Positions 12,372 to 24,300 of a DNA stretch of 64,000 bases are shown in pieces. The first letter of the stretch is position 1. Each line of letters opens with the position of its first letter. The notes beneath the pieces are model-generated. The model ran no database searches. It worked only from the letters and a program-made list of their open reading frames with translations, and had not been told where the DNA came from. Source of the stretch: Biscogniauxia marginata (lineage: Eukaryota > Ascomycota > Sordariomycetes > Xylariales > Xylariaceae); the NCBI GenBank assembly GCA_022695795.1, contig MU404087.1, positions 248,001 through 312,000 of the forward strand, given 5' to 3'. The position numbers were made by a program, and so were the translations under genes.

Positions 12372-13871
12372 TCAATGGCCCCTTGGAGCGTTCTTGACAA
12401 GTTTGATCACATTGTCAGCATACCCATCTGTCCCACCATACTTAGCTAGAATAGCTTGTATGTCGATAGGCGCTGTTCTATTCACACGATGTCTTCCAAT
12501 AAGACCTGTATTTCTCGTGCTTGGTATTCTCAGCTTCTCGGTCTCGACTTCCCAGCCGCAGTCCATTGCAATTTTCGTTACCCATTCTACAAGTGACGAA
12601 TATGCCGACGCCGATTTGCCCTGCTGCTTTGGCGGGGGCGCTCTGAATCTTGCTCCAGAGAGGTCATGGCTGCAACAGGGAATCATTATAAATGGACATT
12701 CTGAAATTGTTGCAAGTATCGGCGTCCATGGTGTTAGTTCGTCTGCGTGGTTTGAGATGATAAAGGTCCCTCTGGGAAATAGACCATCGTGGATCAAATC
12801 AGCGCCCTCAATGTCACCTGTGGTTTGGTTATTCATATTATTCGCTCCCGAACCATTCTGCACAACGGAAGGCAGAAGAACATGTTGCCGCAGACTAGCA
12901 GCCTCTCCATCGGTATCCGGATTGGATATAACCGAGTAGTTATCCCAGGACTTGCGTTGCCTTGCGTCAAAGCCCCACCCGGAGAAGCCTTCCTTTCGAA
13001 GAATATACACGAGGAGACCATTACCGCACCCAATATCCACAAAGCCCGGGAACGTAGAGTTTTTGTACATCTGCGCCCACAGCTCGATGAGAAATGCTGC
13101 AATGGCAAGGTCTTCGAACACATGCTTCGAAGGGTCTGTCACTTCAACCCAGCTGTGAATAAGCTGCCGAGCGTACTTCTCCTTCAGCTTAGTATACGTA
13201 GTCTGAACGGGAACCTGAGGGATTATAGTGTCGTGGTGGACTCGCTTCACATATCCTGCTTTGCGCCCTTCGCCATGCTTGTGAAGCGTTGATAGCAAAT
13301 GGAGACCGGTTCTCACCAACTTTGGCGAACGGGTCTCGTCATCAAAGAAATGATAATGGATCGAGACGGTACCCCCCTTGCTCTTGGGATCCCATACGTG
13401 TAGGAAGGCTATCCCCTGTACCATGGGATGGTAGAAGGGCATATCAGATTGAGACGAAACATGAGGTATATAAACAACCAGAGACCTCAGTTCCTCACCT
13501 GTTGTTTCCTTGCTATGGTAGATCAAGCAGGTTTGATCGATGGGCTGATCTCTGAGTAGGTTCCTGGGGATCAGCTTCCGCACCAATGCTTTATCAAGAC
13601 TAAAGCCAGCAAACTGGACGATGGTCGGGGCTGGAGTTGGTAAGTCGGACCGTGTCTCCTGGCTCATATCTTGCTCAACTAGGATATCTGCTCGGAATAG
13701 CCAAGTAGAGTTGATGTTGGGATTACGGATGAGGTTCATCATAACCTCGGAAAAGATATCGGGGCCAAAGCCACAGTCCTTCTGATAGAGAGGATCCCAT
13801 CTGGCACCAGAGATATCTTGGATCAGGCTCGGTGAGCCGTCTGCAAACTGGTCTGTCTCGGAGACCACCAT
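12372..13871 (-). CDS. TRM44: tRNA (uracil-2'-O-)-methyltransferase, Um44 of tRNA-Ser
   Basis: AdoMet-dependent enzyme that makes 2'-O-methyluridine at position 44 of tRNA-Ser, a cytosolic modification that helps tRNA stability together with Tan1-dependent ac4C12. This is a single uninterrupted frame of 499 aa. The N-terminal region contains NLIRNPNINSTWLFRAD, typical of the family. The SAM-binding motif VDIGCGNGLLVYIL lies at about residues 275-290 and is followed by a Trp/Asp-rich stretch (GWGFDARQRKSW). Conserved PCCSHDLSG and GRHRVNR motifs lie near the C-terminus. The start at 13871 is the first in-frame ATG before the conserved block, but a short upstream exon cannot be excluded. The gene is divergent from SUI1 and sits 1.1 kb from it. 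Confidence 0.93.
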   Translation of the reverse strand: MVVSETDQFADGSPSLIQDISGARWDPLYQKDCGFGPDIFSEVMMNLIRNPNINSTWLFRADILVEQDMSQETRSDLPTPAPTIVQFAGFSLDKALVRKLIPRNLLRDQPIDQTCLIYHSKETTGEELRSLVVYIPHVSSQSDMPFYHPMVQGIAFLHVWDPKSKGGTVSIHYHFFDDETRSPKLVRTGLHLLSTLHKHGEGRKAGYVKRVHHDTIIPQVPVQTTYTKLKEKYARQLIHSWVEVTDPSKHVFEDLAIAAFLIELWAQMYKNSTFPGFVDIGCGNGLLVYILRKEGFSGWGFDARQRKSWDNYSVISNPDTDGEAASLRQHVLLPSVVQNGSGANNMNNQTTGDIEGADLIHDGLFPRGTFIISNHADELTPWTPILATISECPFIMIPCCSHDLSGARFRAPPPKQQGKSASAYSSLVEWVTKIAMDCGWEVETEKLRIPSTRNTGLIGRHRVNRTAPIDIQAILAKYGGTDGYADNVIKLVKNAPRGH

Positions 13872-14977
13872 GAAGAGAGAGAATAGGGTTATAGAAGGTG
13901 TGTACGCTCAACTGGCTTATCTTGCAGTCGGCATTTCCTCCAGGCGTACCAACCAACCGGGATATGGGTAGACCTCAATTAGTTCAGCGCTTACGGAACA
14001 AGTGTGAGCTCCGATGTTCTAGACAGTTTGCGAGGTGTGGATCTAGATCGGCGTGGTTGTGCACACGCGCAATGCTTCGTTCCTAGCCTGTCATGGGATG
14101 ACTATTTAACACCCAGACCTACAAGGCTTCCGATAACTGGTCGTCGTCGACCACTCAGTAGTTATTCGAGATGAATTCAAAGGGCACTTGATCGTGGCAC
14201 ACGCCTTTAAGATACCGATGATTGGTGTGACCTGCTGCATAAGTACGGAATACCGACCCAATGATAGGTAGGACTTTCCGATGTTGGCCACACCAAAGAT
14301 CCTCCCTAAATTGCGGCCTCTGGCTGCCTTGATGTTGAGGCCACCAGAATCGCGCTACGTAATGTACATGTAGTGTTAGGTAGGGTAGGTACATACATGT
14401 ACCCAGGTACCTACCGCCCCATTGTATTCTGTTGTATCGAATTGTTAGAAACTGGAGGTTCCTAGGTAAGTTTACACAATTGGAGTCGGAACGGCTGGGG
14501 ACTGGGGGCAAAGGGACGGTCAACCAACCCTGTCACCTGCCGGACTTGCGCCCCCCCTGCATATGGTCTGTGCACTGCATTCTAGTCAATTGTTGCCCCT
14601 CCACTGCGCATTCGTTCATACATTCACTGCCACTTGCCTTAACTGCGGTCTTTCTTCTCCCCTCTTCCACGTACCGTACAACACCCACCCACCGACAAAC
14701 CACAGGCCAACACCAACACCATTTAAGCACTACCACATTCCACACGACACAACTCACTCTCCGGCAACTGCATCTGTTCTTCTGACCATAAATAACGCCG
14801 ACAACTTCTTTCTGTTGCATTTCTTTCCCGACTTCTCTCGCATCAACCGCATCAACCGTCAACCACCAAGCAGAGCACCTAGCACCCAGCGAGACACTAG
14901 AACAGTCGTCGGTCGCTTCATCTCCCATCCCCTTTACACGAACCCTTTTCCCCAGGTTACCCCGTAAACCCGAGTTT
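13872..14977. other. Divergent promoter region of TRM44 and SUI1
   Basis: About 1.1 kb between divergent start codons. It contains TAGGTAGGGTAGGTACATACATG-like and CAGGTACCTACC elements at 14375-14418. From about 14640 it holds a C/A-rich leader with CACC repeats, typical of fungal 5' UTRs of translation genes. No independent gene is seen. Confidence 0.55.
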
Positions 14978-15690
14978 ATGTCAATCGAAAACCTCAAGAC
15001 CTACGGTACGCATCTCGCCTTGGGTCACTTGTGGTCCCTTCATCGTCTCGCGGGTACCGACTAACCCAGAGCCACGCAGACCCCTTCGCCGAAGCCGACG
15101 AAACGCCTGGTGAATCTAAACAGGCACAGAATTACATCCATATTCGTATTCAACGTGCGTCCGTCCCATCAGACACCCCTCCATCATCGCCAGTCGCCTC
15201 GAGGACTTGTCCGACGGGCTTGCTCCCGACGCTTCACGTGTGGCAATTGGAAGTTCCACGACACTGTTGCCCCTCACCGACTAGTCCGGTCCAGCCCAAC
15301 CCAACCAACCAACAAACCAGCCCCCACTTGCATCTCCGGGCAAAGCCTTGCTGACTTGATTGTGTGTCAACAGAGCGAAATGGACGTAAAACCCTGACTA
15401 CAGTCCAGGGTCTTCCCAAGAAATTCGATTCCAAGAAAATTCTGAAGGTCATCAAGAAGAAGTTCGGTGAGTGACCAGCCCTTGGTCCCTATGGTGCTCT
15501 TTCTATTTAGGATGACCGCTGACCGCTTCATATCTGTGTAGCCTGCAATGGCACTATCGTCACCGACACCGAGATGGGTGAAGTGATTCAGCTGCAGGGT
15601 GATCAGCGCAAGGATGTCCAGGAGTTCCTCGTCGACAAGAAGGAAGGTCTAGAGCTTGATCCTAAGACCATCAAGGTCCACGGTTTCTAA
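14978..15690 (+). CDS. SUI1: Translation initiation factor eIF1
   Basis: eIF1 binds the 40S subunit near the P site and enforces start-codon selection. The exons are 14978-15005, 15080-15154, 15374-15466 and 15542-15690, giving 114 aa, close to the 108-aa yeast protein. All junctions restore the conserved SUI1 sequence: NYIHIRIQQRNGRKTLTTVQGLP, then KKFDSKKILKVIKKKFACNG, then GEVIQLQGDQRKDVQEFL, ending IKVHGF. The first coding exon is only 28 nt. The start codon has T at -3 and T at +4, a poor context. In other eukaryotes eIF1 mRNAs keep a poor context so that the protein can limit its own translation, so the feature is probably functional here too. Confidence 0.95.
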
Positions 15691-16560
15691 GCTAATCGTG
15701 TTCTTGCGACCTCCGTTGTGCCTATCTTTCGGTCATACACCGACTGCAAAGCTGGCCAGGCTAATATCAGCTATGCCCGATGTTCGGCGACGGCATTGCT
15801 ACCTGTCCATCTTCCTGTCGCCAAGCTACACTGCTGATTGAGGCGTTCAACGGACTGGCCAGGAACATGATACCCACTTGTTGATTTTGCAGAGGACTAC
15901 TGTTTTTGGACTGGAGGAAGCTGGATTCAAGCTGAGGATGCTTTACTTCGCTAGCTTTCGTCGGAAAGTGGTATGTGATAAGCCCATAACTTGCAAGTCT
16001 TTCGCTATAGATTCTGCAAGCATGGCTTCAGATCAGATAATTAGAGCAGTATCCAGACATGCGTGTGCATCAGATGATAGTGAAACTATGTTTCCATCCC
16101 ATAGACCCCAGCAACATCAGTGCTTCGAACATCCTTTAACCATAGCCAAACCCTACGTTATTACCAATGGCGAAGGTAGGCTGAATTAACAAGAAATCTG
16201 GGAGCTATTCTGTTTAATGAGAAGGGGGTATTTAGAAACATAAATGTAGTTAAAAAGTTCATATTTTTGACAACCATCACGAGCCGGAACCGTGAATGGA
16301 CAGCAGGTAGAATGTTGACGTGGAGGGAATAGTTGCAGGTGTGGGGAACAGTTAAAACGGACTCGCTCTCAAGTTTCCTCAACCGCGACCGAATTCAGAT
16401 ACCGCCCTGTGTAATACGTAAAATATTCAAGTCCCGAGTACCTTGTATTCCTGCAGCCTGACTCACGGTTCTTGGCCCGCCACCGCCCTCTTTCTCCTTT
16501 TCTCCTTTTTTCTTTTTCTTGGCCCAGGAAAAAAAGGGGAGACAGGGGACAGAGAGAATA
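15691..16560. other. Intergenic region between SUI1 and TYW3
   Basis: Tandem + strand genes. It holds the SUI1 3' UTR and the TYW3 promoter. A T/C-rich tract lies at 16484-16518 and an A/G-rich one at 16525-16558, just before the TYW3 start. No gene is seen. Confidence 0.6.
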
Positions 16561-17663
16561 ATGACAGGTCTTCCGAAGCCGCCACCTCACTTCGCGCAGA
16601 GGAAAGCACACATCCTAGAGCAGCTGGCTATCCCAGACACGGAGTATACCGACGCGTCGCCCAAGGGCTCCGTCGACTCCGGGATCCGGGACCTGATCGA
16701 CGAGATCAACAAGCTCGACGGCTTTGTCACTACGAGCAGCTGCGCGGGAAGGGTGAGCGTCTTCGTCGAGGGCAGGAAAGCGGCCACTGCGGCCGATGTC
16801 CGCGACGATGATGATGATGGTGCCGAGGCTGGAGAGAGGAGTGCAGTGGTAATGGCTGAGAAGCTGGCGGGTATTGGGGGTAAAGGCGGCGGGGGAACGT
16901 GGTTATTTGTCTCTCATGATCCGGTTGTGCCGGGCGGCGCAGATGCGGGTGCGGATGCGGACCTTGAAGGTCTGTTTGGATTGTCGATTGGCCACGAGGC
17001 TGCGAAACAAGTTAGGAGAGGCGGTGCTGCGAGGCTCATCCACTTCAAGTTTGAACCGATGGTATGCTCCTCCATGCCTCGTATCACTCCCAAGTTGCAT
17101 AGCTCGCAGGCAACGGCAGGCTTTCCTGCTCAATGCTGTTCGCCCAGTATCGCTCGCACTTACACGAGTTAAACTAGATCCTTCATGTCCTCACGGCTTC
17201 ACCCGAACACGCCCAACTGCTCTTGCGTTGTGGCCTCCAGGCCGGGTTCAGGGAGAGCGGCGCCATCAATATCACCGGAACATCAGGCGAACCGGTGACG
17301 CCCATAGTCGCCATCCGATCCATGGGGCTTGCGCTCGAGTCTCTCGTCGGCGTTCAAGCCGACGGCGCACCAAGATGTACGGTATCACAGGAGTACCTGC
17401 AGACCCTTGTACAGGTGTCGAACGAAAGGTTCGAAGAAAACCGGAAGCGGATCGAAAGGTTCCGGACCGCTGTGCTACAGGCGAGCCAGCCGCGTACGAA
17501 GGAAGACGGGTCCGAGTGGGAGGACGCCCAGGCTCGGCGCGAGAGGAAGAAAGCCGAGGGACTAAGGAGGAAGGCAGAGTTGCAGAGCCGGCAGCAAGCA
17601 GAGGATAAAGATGTAGAAGATGGACCGGCTTTAGACTTACTGTTGGAAGCAGACCTCACTTGA
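16561..17663 (+). CDS. TYW3: tRNA wybutosine-synthesizing protein 3 (methyltransferase)
   Basis: Third enzyme of wybutosine formation at G37 of tRNA-Phe; it N-methylates the tricyclic intermediate using AdoMet. The exons are 16561-17061 and 17178-17663 (328 aa), joined in phase 0 across a 116-nt intron. The family signature TTSSCAGRVSVF lies at about residues 57-68, and GGGTWLFVSHDP follows. After the intron, LLLRCGLQAGFRESGAI and the SMGLALESLVG stretch match the TYW3 core. The C-terminal 90 residues are a charged, E/K/R-rich coiled-coil-like tail, common in fungal versions. An acidic insertion (DDDDDGAEAGE) sits between the SSCAGR and GGGTW motifs. The ATG at 16561 starts the MTGLPKPPPHF sequence typical of the family; an in-frame ATG at 16519 is less likely. 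Confidence 0.92.
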
Positions 17664-17975
17664 AATCTATCGATACGTGTGCTGTCTAATCCCGACGCAC
17701 TATGACAAAAAGGTGAAATAGGCGCCGTTCTGTACGGCCTCGTTCTGTATGGCCTTCTCTTTTCCTTTTTATGTATTTCCGAGTAAAGCTCTATGCCGTG
17801 TTGTTACAGGAGTGCTATCAGCAACTAGTTGTCCTCCGTGTCCATTGCATGCCATTCATCAGCCGAGACCTGCGTTTCATCCGTACCGTATTCTACGGGC
17901 AGTTAAGCAAGTCCACCTCGCTCGCAGGTAACAGCCAATATACCCACTCACCCTTCCCCTCGCCCTCGCCCCGCC
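17664..17975. other. Short intergenic region between convergent genes
   Basis: It holds the overlapping 3' regions of TYW3 (+) and MIC19 (-). No motif of note. Confidence 0.6.
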
Positions 17976-18653
17976 TCATCGCACAACTTTATCTACCCAC
18001 CCCCTCTCCAACCGTCGTACCTCCTCCTTGAAGCTCTCGACCTCGCGCCAGCAGTCGAGCGGCCGCCGGTCGTTCTCCACGAGGCAGCGCACGACCTCGC
18101 CCCGCGCGCGCTCCACGCCCTCGGGCAGCGGCCGCAGCTGCTTCCGCTTGTCGAGCCGCGCCCGCAGCGCCTCCACCTCCCGCGACACCGTCTCCCGGCT
18201 GTTGCCCGCCTCGGTCGTAGTTTGTTCCGCCTCCGCGATCTCCGACGCCTTCTCCTGCGCCGCCCGGAGCGCCGCGTCCGTGTGGGACTGCAGCTTCTTG
18301 AGTTCCTCCGCTACGCGGGCCTGCACTGCGAGTTCGAGGGTCTGCGCGCGGGTCGTGTCGGTCTGGTTTGGCGGGGGGCCGGTGGTTAGTTTCATTACCA
18401 GGGCCTATGTCATATAGCAGAGGAAGAGGGGGTATTCGAAAGGCTTTACCTCGCTGCTAGACTGGAGAGAATCGACAACATCTTGTGAGACGCCTGCAGG
18501 CGAGGACCTGGAGCGAAAAGACAAAAAGTATTAGTAGAGTGCCATCTGGAGGAGGGATGGTTTTGAGGTGTCCATGGCGGTCGAGTAACGGCTTCGAGGG
18601 ATAGCTTACGCCTTCCATACGTGTGAGGACGGTTTAGACGAGCTCGCGCCCAT
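17976..18653 (-). CDS. MIC19: MICOS complex subunit Mic19 (DUF1690/CHCH family)
   Basis: Peripheral inner-membrane subunit of the MICOS complex, which shapes mitochondrial crista junctions. The exons are 18653-18610, 18507-18450 and 18362-17976, giving 162 aa, close to yeast Mic19/Aim13. The protein begins MGASSSKPSS, an N-myristoylation-type start seen in the family. It continues through VSQDVVDSLQSSSETD and RAQTLELAVQARVAEELKK into a long coiled coil. Near the C-terminus a C-x10-C pair (CLVENDRRPLDC) is the expected CHCH-like disulfide pair. Exon joins were chosen because each restores the family sequence in frame. Confidence 0.9.
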
Positions 18654-21600
18654 GTTGTCGGCTGTCAATTGGCTGTTTGGATGCTCCCGTCGTGGGCTTT
18701 GGAACTTGACTGCGATGCCCAATTCGAGGTAAATATTTCCCGAGGTGACGCCAGAAAAATTCATACGGTGCCAGATATACAGTATTTATTAGGATCTGCA
18801 CTACGTGGTCCCTCCGACACAACCTCTTACACATGACTGGTCAGGACGTTATGCTACTTCCACCACTCAAGGTACATCGATGTAAACAGACGATATTAAG
18901 GAAGGATACGTATAATACATATAACTAATTACATAGGTATATAAAGAATTATAAAGTTATATTTATAAAAAAACCTTTTTATTTTTAAATTTATTTGTTA
19001 TTATTAAACCCATTTTAATATTTTATTAAGTTTTTTTTTAATAATAAATTAAGTTATTTATATATATAAACGTATAGTTATAAAGTGTTATATATCAAGG
19101 TCACTTTATTAAATTAATATAATTAGTCATGCTATGGAGTGCTTATATTTAAAGCTATGGTAATATCGTTTTCTTTACTTGAATAGTTGACCTAATTCTA
19201 GCTTAGGATGGCCGCCAGCGGATCTATTCTACTTTGATGTTAAGGTGTTGATATGGAACGTCGATACAAACTTGGCCATGCCCACTTCTCGCGGCTGCTC
19301 CAGGTACAACATCGAACGACACGACATACGTAGTTGTAAATTGATGATTATTAAGAAGTCGGAAGGTACCTATGCATAGGTGTACTGAAATTAATGATAT
19401 AGTTGCTGTCATATCAATTCTTTGACGACTTTGGCACTTAGACAGCTTTTAGGACTTCAGGTTTGCTACCTACAAGCCGCAACACTCACTTAGAACAACG
19501 TGTCACAAACCAATTACGCTCCAGGTACCGGCATGATCAGTCATTCTATTTCATGCCTGAGTAATGTATCACTTCTTCCCATGTGGCTAATAAAAAGTCG
19601 GTACGTCTTTGTGACCCAATCTCGATAGTAACTTGAAACTGTGTATTGTACCAGAGCCTTGTTCTCCGAGGTAGTGACGAGCATTAGATATCCCACGGAG
19701 AAGGAAAAGAAAAACAGAGGGAACAATTAAGTAGTAATTCTAACCAAAAAATATTCGAATGAAGATAAGGTAGGAGAAATGAGGACATCTTAGGTAGGTA
19801 CCTAGCTAAGGGCTTACCCCCTGGGGCGGATGGGGGGATAGGGGCCCATCCTTAACTAAGGACGACCGCTCAGTCACGTTGAGCTGTAGGTACCTATTTT
19901 GGAATAATAAATTATTGCATATGAATTCTCCATAGTTCGGTGGTAGAGAACCCATTGGTACCTGTTGTAGGTAGAAAATGGCGGTTTCCATGGAGCCCTC
20001 TTATTCAGACGTCCGTGGATATTTTTATATGTCAAGAGACTTTTATGTACTATTACACGTCAAAAGACCTCCGAAAATCTCGAGTACGGTACTCGATCTA
20101 AGCCTATTGTGTGTAGTGCGTTATACATAATATTCATCAAGCAGCACGCATGGCCTCTCGAAGTACCCAAGACACAACAACCGCCTCCGCTCTCCTGTAA
20201 AATTTCTCTCTATAACCACTACAATCCCACCATCATTGCAAGAAATACAAATAAAACCCCCAACCCCCCCTAATTGATATATTCGAACGTTTTGGCCTGC
20301 TACTAAAAAAAAGGATACGACGACTACTTTCTTTTTGAGGTTGGAGCTGGGCTGGAAGTTACGGCGTACCTTCCCTACGGTTTCTTCGCCTTACACTAAG
20401 CACCTACCTACCAACTTGTGAACCCAAACAATAACACCCTTATCCTTCCTTCCTTTTTCAAATCTACCTTTATCTCAGCGTCAGGTATCTTCACCAGCAT
20501 CAGATAACACACCGTCCACTCCTTCTGAGGCAACGAGGTACGTACCTTAGGTATACTTTGTGTTTATTTGCCTTATTCGCAACACTGTCCATTTTGTGCC
20601 TGGAAATTCGTCAATGCACGAGTCACACCCACTTGGGCGCACTTTTCCTTCGACACCCTCCATTTCCGGTATTTCATCCCACGCCTTACCCTAGGTACAC
20701 ATCTTCACCCACCAGGTTTGTCCCCCTTCCTACGGCACATCGAGGTAGCACCTCAGGATTTCGGACAGCAGCGAGCAAGCTGGTGGTGCTTCCTACCAAC
20801 AACCACGATTTCCACAAGCCATTACCTCACCCAGTAAGTGATGATTTCTATAAAATCATCTGCATTGTCCAGGTACCTCGTGCGTGTGTCTACCCACCTA
20901 GGTACCTATCAGATGCTGGGTGCGCTCGTCCTATGCCCTAAACGGTTCCCTCCTCCCTTGCCTACGAGTATTGGTTGGTACCCGGATTCTACCGCTGTGG
21001 CACAGTTCCACCTGTTTGACACTATTCCTTCTCCCTGTCGATATCGTTACCACCATCGTCATCATTGTTGCCGCGCTCCCCTTTCTCGCACCTTGGTTCT
21101 TTTCGTTGCCTATCGAGGCTAACTGACAGTCTCTGCAGAACTCACGCTTGCGGCTAGTCTTTTGCCCCAAGGATAAGCAGGCGAGTGTATCGGAGGTATA
21201 GCAGCAAGATTCCTAGTCAAAAAAAGGAGGAGGGGGGAAAAGGTGACAATAATACCACCGACAATCCTCGTTCCTCATCTACATCTTGATCATAGACGGC
21301 TAATTCTTCTTCTAGAGATTCGATTGTATCTAAAAATCCACATCTGCGCAGGTAAGGTGGAATTCCGAGTCTTCTACCTCATCTTCGCACCACCCCTTGT
21401 CTTGTCGCACCTACGCTATACTACATACTACATCCTATACCCATCCCATGGTCTATTTTTCCTTCTTGGGCCTTTCCACATACATCAAGGGACAAGCTTG
21501 TCCCTTGATATCCTCTCCTATATTGAGCCATTAGCACTTTAAGGTTGCGGTGATTCCCTATTGTTTTTGTAGCCAGTGCACCTCCATGTTACAACGGTGT

Positions 21601-21742
21601 TATTACTGCTGCTGCTTGTAGGGACACGTTATTTACCCCCCTACCTCTCAAATAATGTTGGAAATTCGTTAGGTTATTCTTCTCCTACTAATCATCAGCT
21701 ATCCCTCAACAGGTCTACTGAGCATACTGAGCACCTATCACG
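18654..21742. other. Long intergenic region with an AT-rich island
   Basis: About 3.1 kb between divergent genes. An AT-rich island at 18890-19115 is described separately. TAGGTAGGTACCTAG sequence lies at 19791-19806. From about 20400 to 21740 the + strand is C/T-rich with scattered ACCTAGGTACC elements and probably contains the promoter and a long, possibly intron-containing, 5' leader of the RRM gene. I see no supported coding gene. Confidence 0.55.
18890..19115. other. AT-rich island
   Basis: Roughly 225 bases of very AT-rich sequence with long A and T runs inside DNA of near 50% GC. There is no open frame. It may be a remnant of a repeat mutated by RIP, or simply low-complexity intergenic DNA; the sequence alone does not decide. 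Confidence 0.6.
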
Positions 21743-24300
21743 ATGGCCAGCAAAGGCCATAATTCAAGTAGCACAGCTACAAAAGGAGCGGGCAATGGCA
21801 ACGGCTCAACTCCCGTTTCGCCCAGCACTTCTTCTGACCATGGTAAGCTGAGCCATTTTTGCTAGTCCCTAGAAGTTTTGGTTTTGTACCAAGCTTACAA
21901 TGATCGACTGCAAACTCCATTTGCGGCAACCTGGGCACAAACCCTACATTTTATTCTCCCCGCCTCCAGTTCAGAAATGCTTGACTCTATTTGCAATGGA
22001 AATATTTCTAATACGTATAACAGGTGGCGTACGTCTGGACGCGCGCCTAGATGACCTCGCTTTAGAGGATTCTCCTGCGAGCGCATCCACGGTGTAAGTC
22101 GTCAAAGGTATTATAGACCCGAAAGGATGCTAAATCTAGGCCAACAGCTACGAGCCTCCCCACTACCGCCGTGGTAATGGTACTCCTGAGTTCGGAGAGA
22201 GGCTTAGAGCACCTGCCACTCAGTATGATTTCCATCATAGCAAATACTATATACATTTACTTGATTAACACTACTTAAAGGGATGCTCGAGTTTTCCAGC
22301 TTGGAAACACCCGCGACGAGGATGTGTTCACAGCTCCTACCGGCCAGTCCCTGGAGAACGTTCCCTCATCAACCAATGCTATCGCGAAAGCTACTTTTGG
22401 CAATACTGGTCTTGCTTTAGGTCCCCAGAGCTTCAGTTACGCACGTGTCGCATCATCGCCCGCCACTGTTCGAGGCACACGCAATCGACCGTCTGATATT
22501 GGCACCCGACACCAGATTGCTGGCGTCGATGCCCAGGCATACTACCCACCTTCGGCATGTGTATTTGTAGCCAAGTACGTCCCCTTGTGTACCATTGTCC
22601 TTCCAGGAGAACTGGATTCTGACAGCGCATACTAGTCTTCCAGAGTCTAAGCCGGATCACACTCTTGAAGCAGGTATTACTAAGGCCTTTGCTACCTTCG
22701 GTCCTGTCTTTGTCAAGATCCGCAGAGACCCTAAGAACATGCCGTTTGCGTTCTGCCAGTATACTGTAAGTAGTTCTGATCGAAAATACAGCTGGATCTG
22801 GTTAACATTGTATCAGAACAGTGAGCATGCCGAGAAGGCCATGACACATGGAAAGGGATTGTTTATTGAGGGCCGCGCATGCCGCACTGAGATGGTCAAG
22901 GCCAATCGTAAGTACGCTGCTTGTTGTTTAAGAGTATTGATTGCTAAACTTAATCTAAAGGCTCTTATGTCATGTTCAGCACCCAGGGACACGAGATTGA
23001 GGTTGATGAGGCGCGAAGCCAACTTTCCCAGTTTGGTCCTATCGAAAAGTGCGAGCGACTTCGCCCGGAACTTCAAGAAGTCATGAATCTTCCGGGTGCA
23101 GTCTTCGTCCAGTACAGGTCATTCGACCCTTCTCGAGACATTATAGCTGTAAGTCAATGATAGTCTAAACGCTCCTGAGCGTCGAATGCTTATATGTTAT
23201 TAGACATATCGTCATAACCCCCAATATCGCGTTATCGCGTACGACCTCAAGAAGGCAACACAACCCAAGGTCGATCCTGATATGGAGTTCCTCCAGCGTT
23301 ATGAGATTGACCGTCGTTCAATCTATATGGGAAATCTTCCTGTCGATGTCGAAAACATCGAGGAAATCATCAGAGACTGTGCTGCCAAGGTTGGCGATGT
23401 CGAGAAGGTCCAGGTCATCCGTAAGGAAGCGCGAATCGGTGAGTTCTTAATCACACTCTTTGTTGCCCCTTTCCTAGGATGAAGCTAATAATAGCCGTTT
23501 GGTAGAGCATAACCACCCAGTAGTATTCGCCTTTGTCCAGTTTTCCCGCCCTAACGAGGCTGAACAGGCTGTCCATAGCCTGGTAGGTTGGAGAGGGGAG
23601 CCAATCCATGGTGTCTACGAAATATGCTAATTATTTTGTATGACAGCGCGGAACTGCATTGTGTGGATCTCAAATCAAAGTTGAGAGAAAGAATAGCCGT
23701 GAAACGCAAGCCATGCAGCAGAGCGCGCGCCGAATTCGTTCTTCCCACGTGGCACTCGATAACAAGAATGTGGAGGTGAACAAGATAGAAGAACAGACTA
23801 CACAGGCCTCTGAAGACATCAAGGAGACTGCAATGCCTGTAACTCCTCTTCGTATCGCACCTGCTGAGAATCTTCTTTCTACTCACGACGGTGGCAATGT
23901 CGGTCCCGGTACCGCTCAAACGCAGGTTCCATACGGCTCGTATGGATATATGCCAATGGGAAGTCAGCCATCGTACATGAGTCCTGGATATGCTGGCTCA
24001 CCAATGTCATACGGAACTCACTATGGGCATAGCGGTTATCCTGCCACTCCTCAGCATACTCCTGGTGTGGGTAACCCCTTCGGAGGGGGTGGGTACTACC
24101 CCGGGCAATACAATTGGCCAACTCCATACCTGCAGGACCCAACTTTCCCGCAGATGAGCTACTACCATGCGTATACTTCACCCTCAACTTATGCTCCTTC
24201 TCAACCGATTGATGAGGCGGATGCTTCCAACTCTCCAGAAAAGGCAACTGCTGCAATGGGCGAGCCTACCGCTGGTAACTCTGGCCAAGAGGGTGCCTAA
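21743..24300 (+). CDS. RNA-binding protein with three RRM domains
   Basis: Predicted RNA-binding protein of about 612 aa encoded in nine exons: 21743-21842, 22024-22093, 22281-22574, 22636-22765, 22817-22907, 22961-23148, 23204-23438, 23506-23582 and 23647-24300. All phases agree. The first 150 residues are low-complexity (S, G, N, T). RRM1 (about 150-225) starts CVFVANLPESKPD and has RNP1-like MPFAFCQYT. RRM2 (about 228-290) starts SYVMFSTQGHEIEVDEA. RRM3 (about 328-412) has SIYMGNLPVDVEN and VVFAFVQFSRP. The last 200 residues are rich in G, Y, P and S (MPMGSQPSYMSPGYAG), like disordered tails of granule-forming RNA-binding proteins. An alternative for the second intron uses the overlapping donor at 22092 and the acceptor before 22300 and also stays in frame, removing seven residues. 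The family resembles fungal 'RNP domain' proteins; RNA targets are unknown. Confidence 0.85.
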
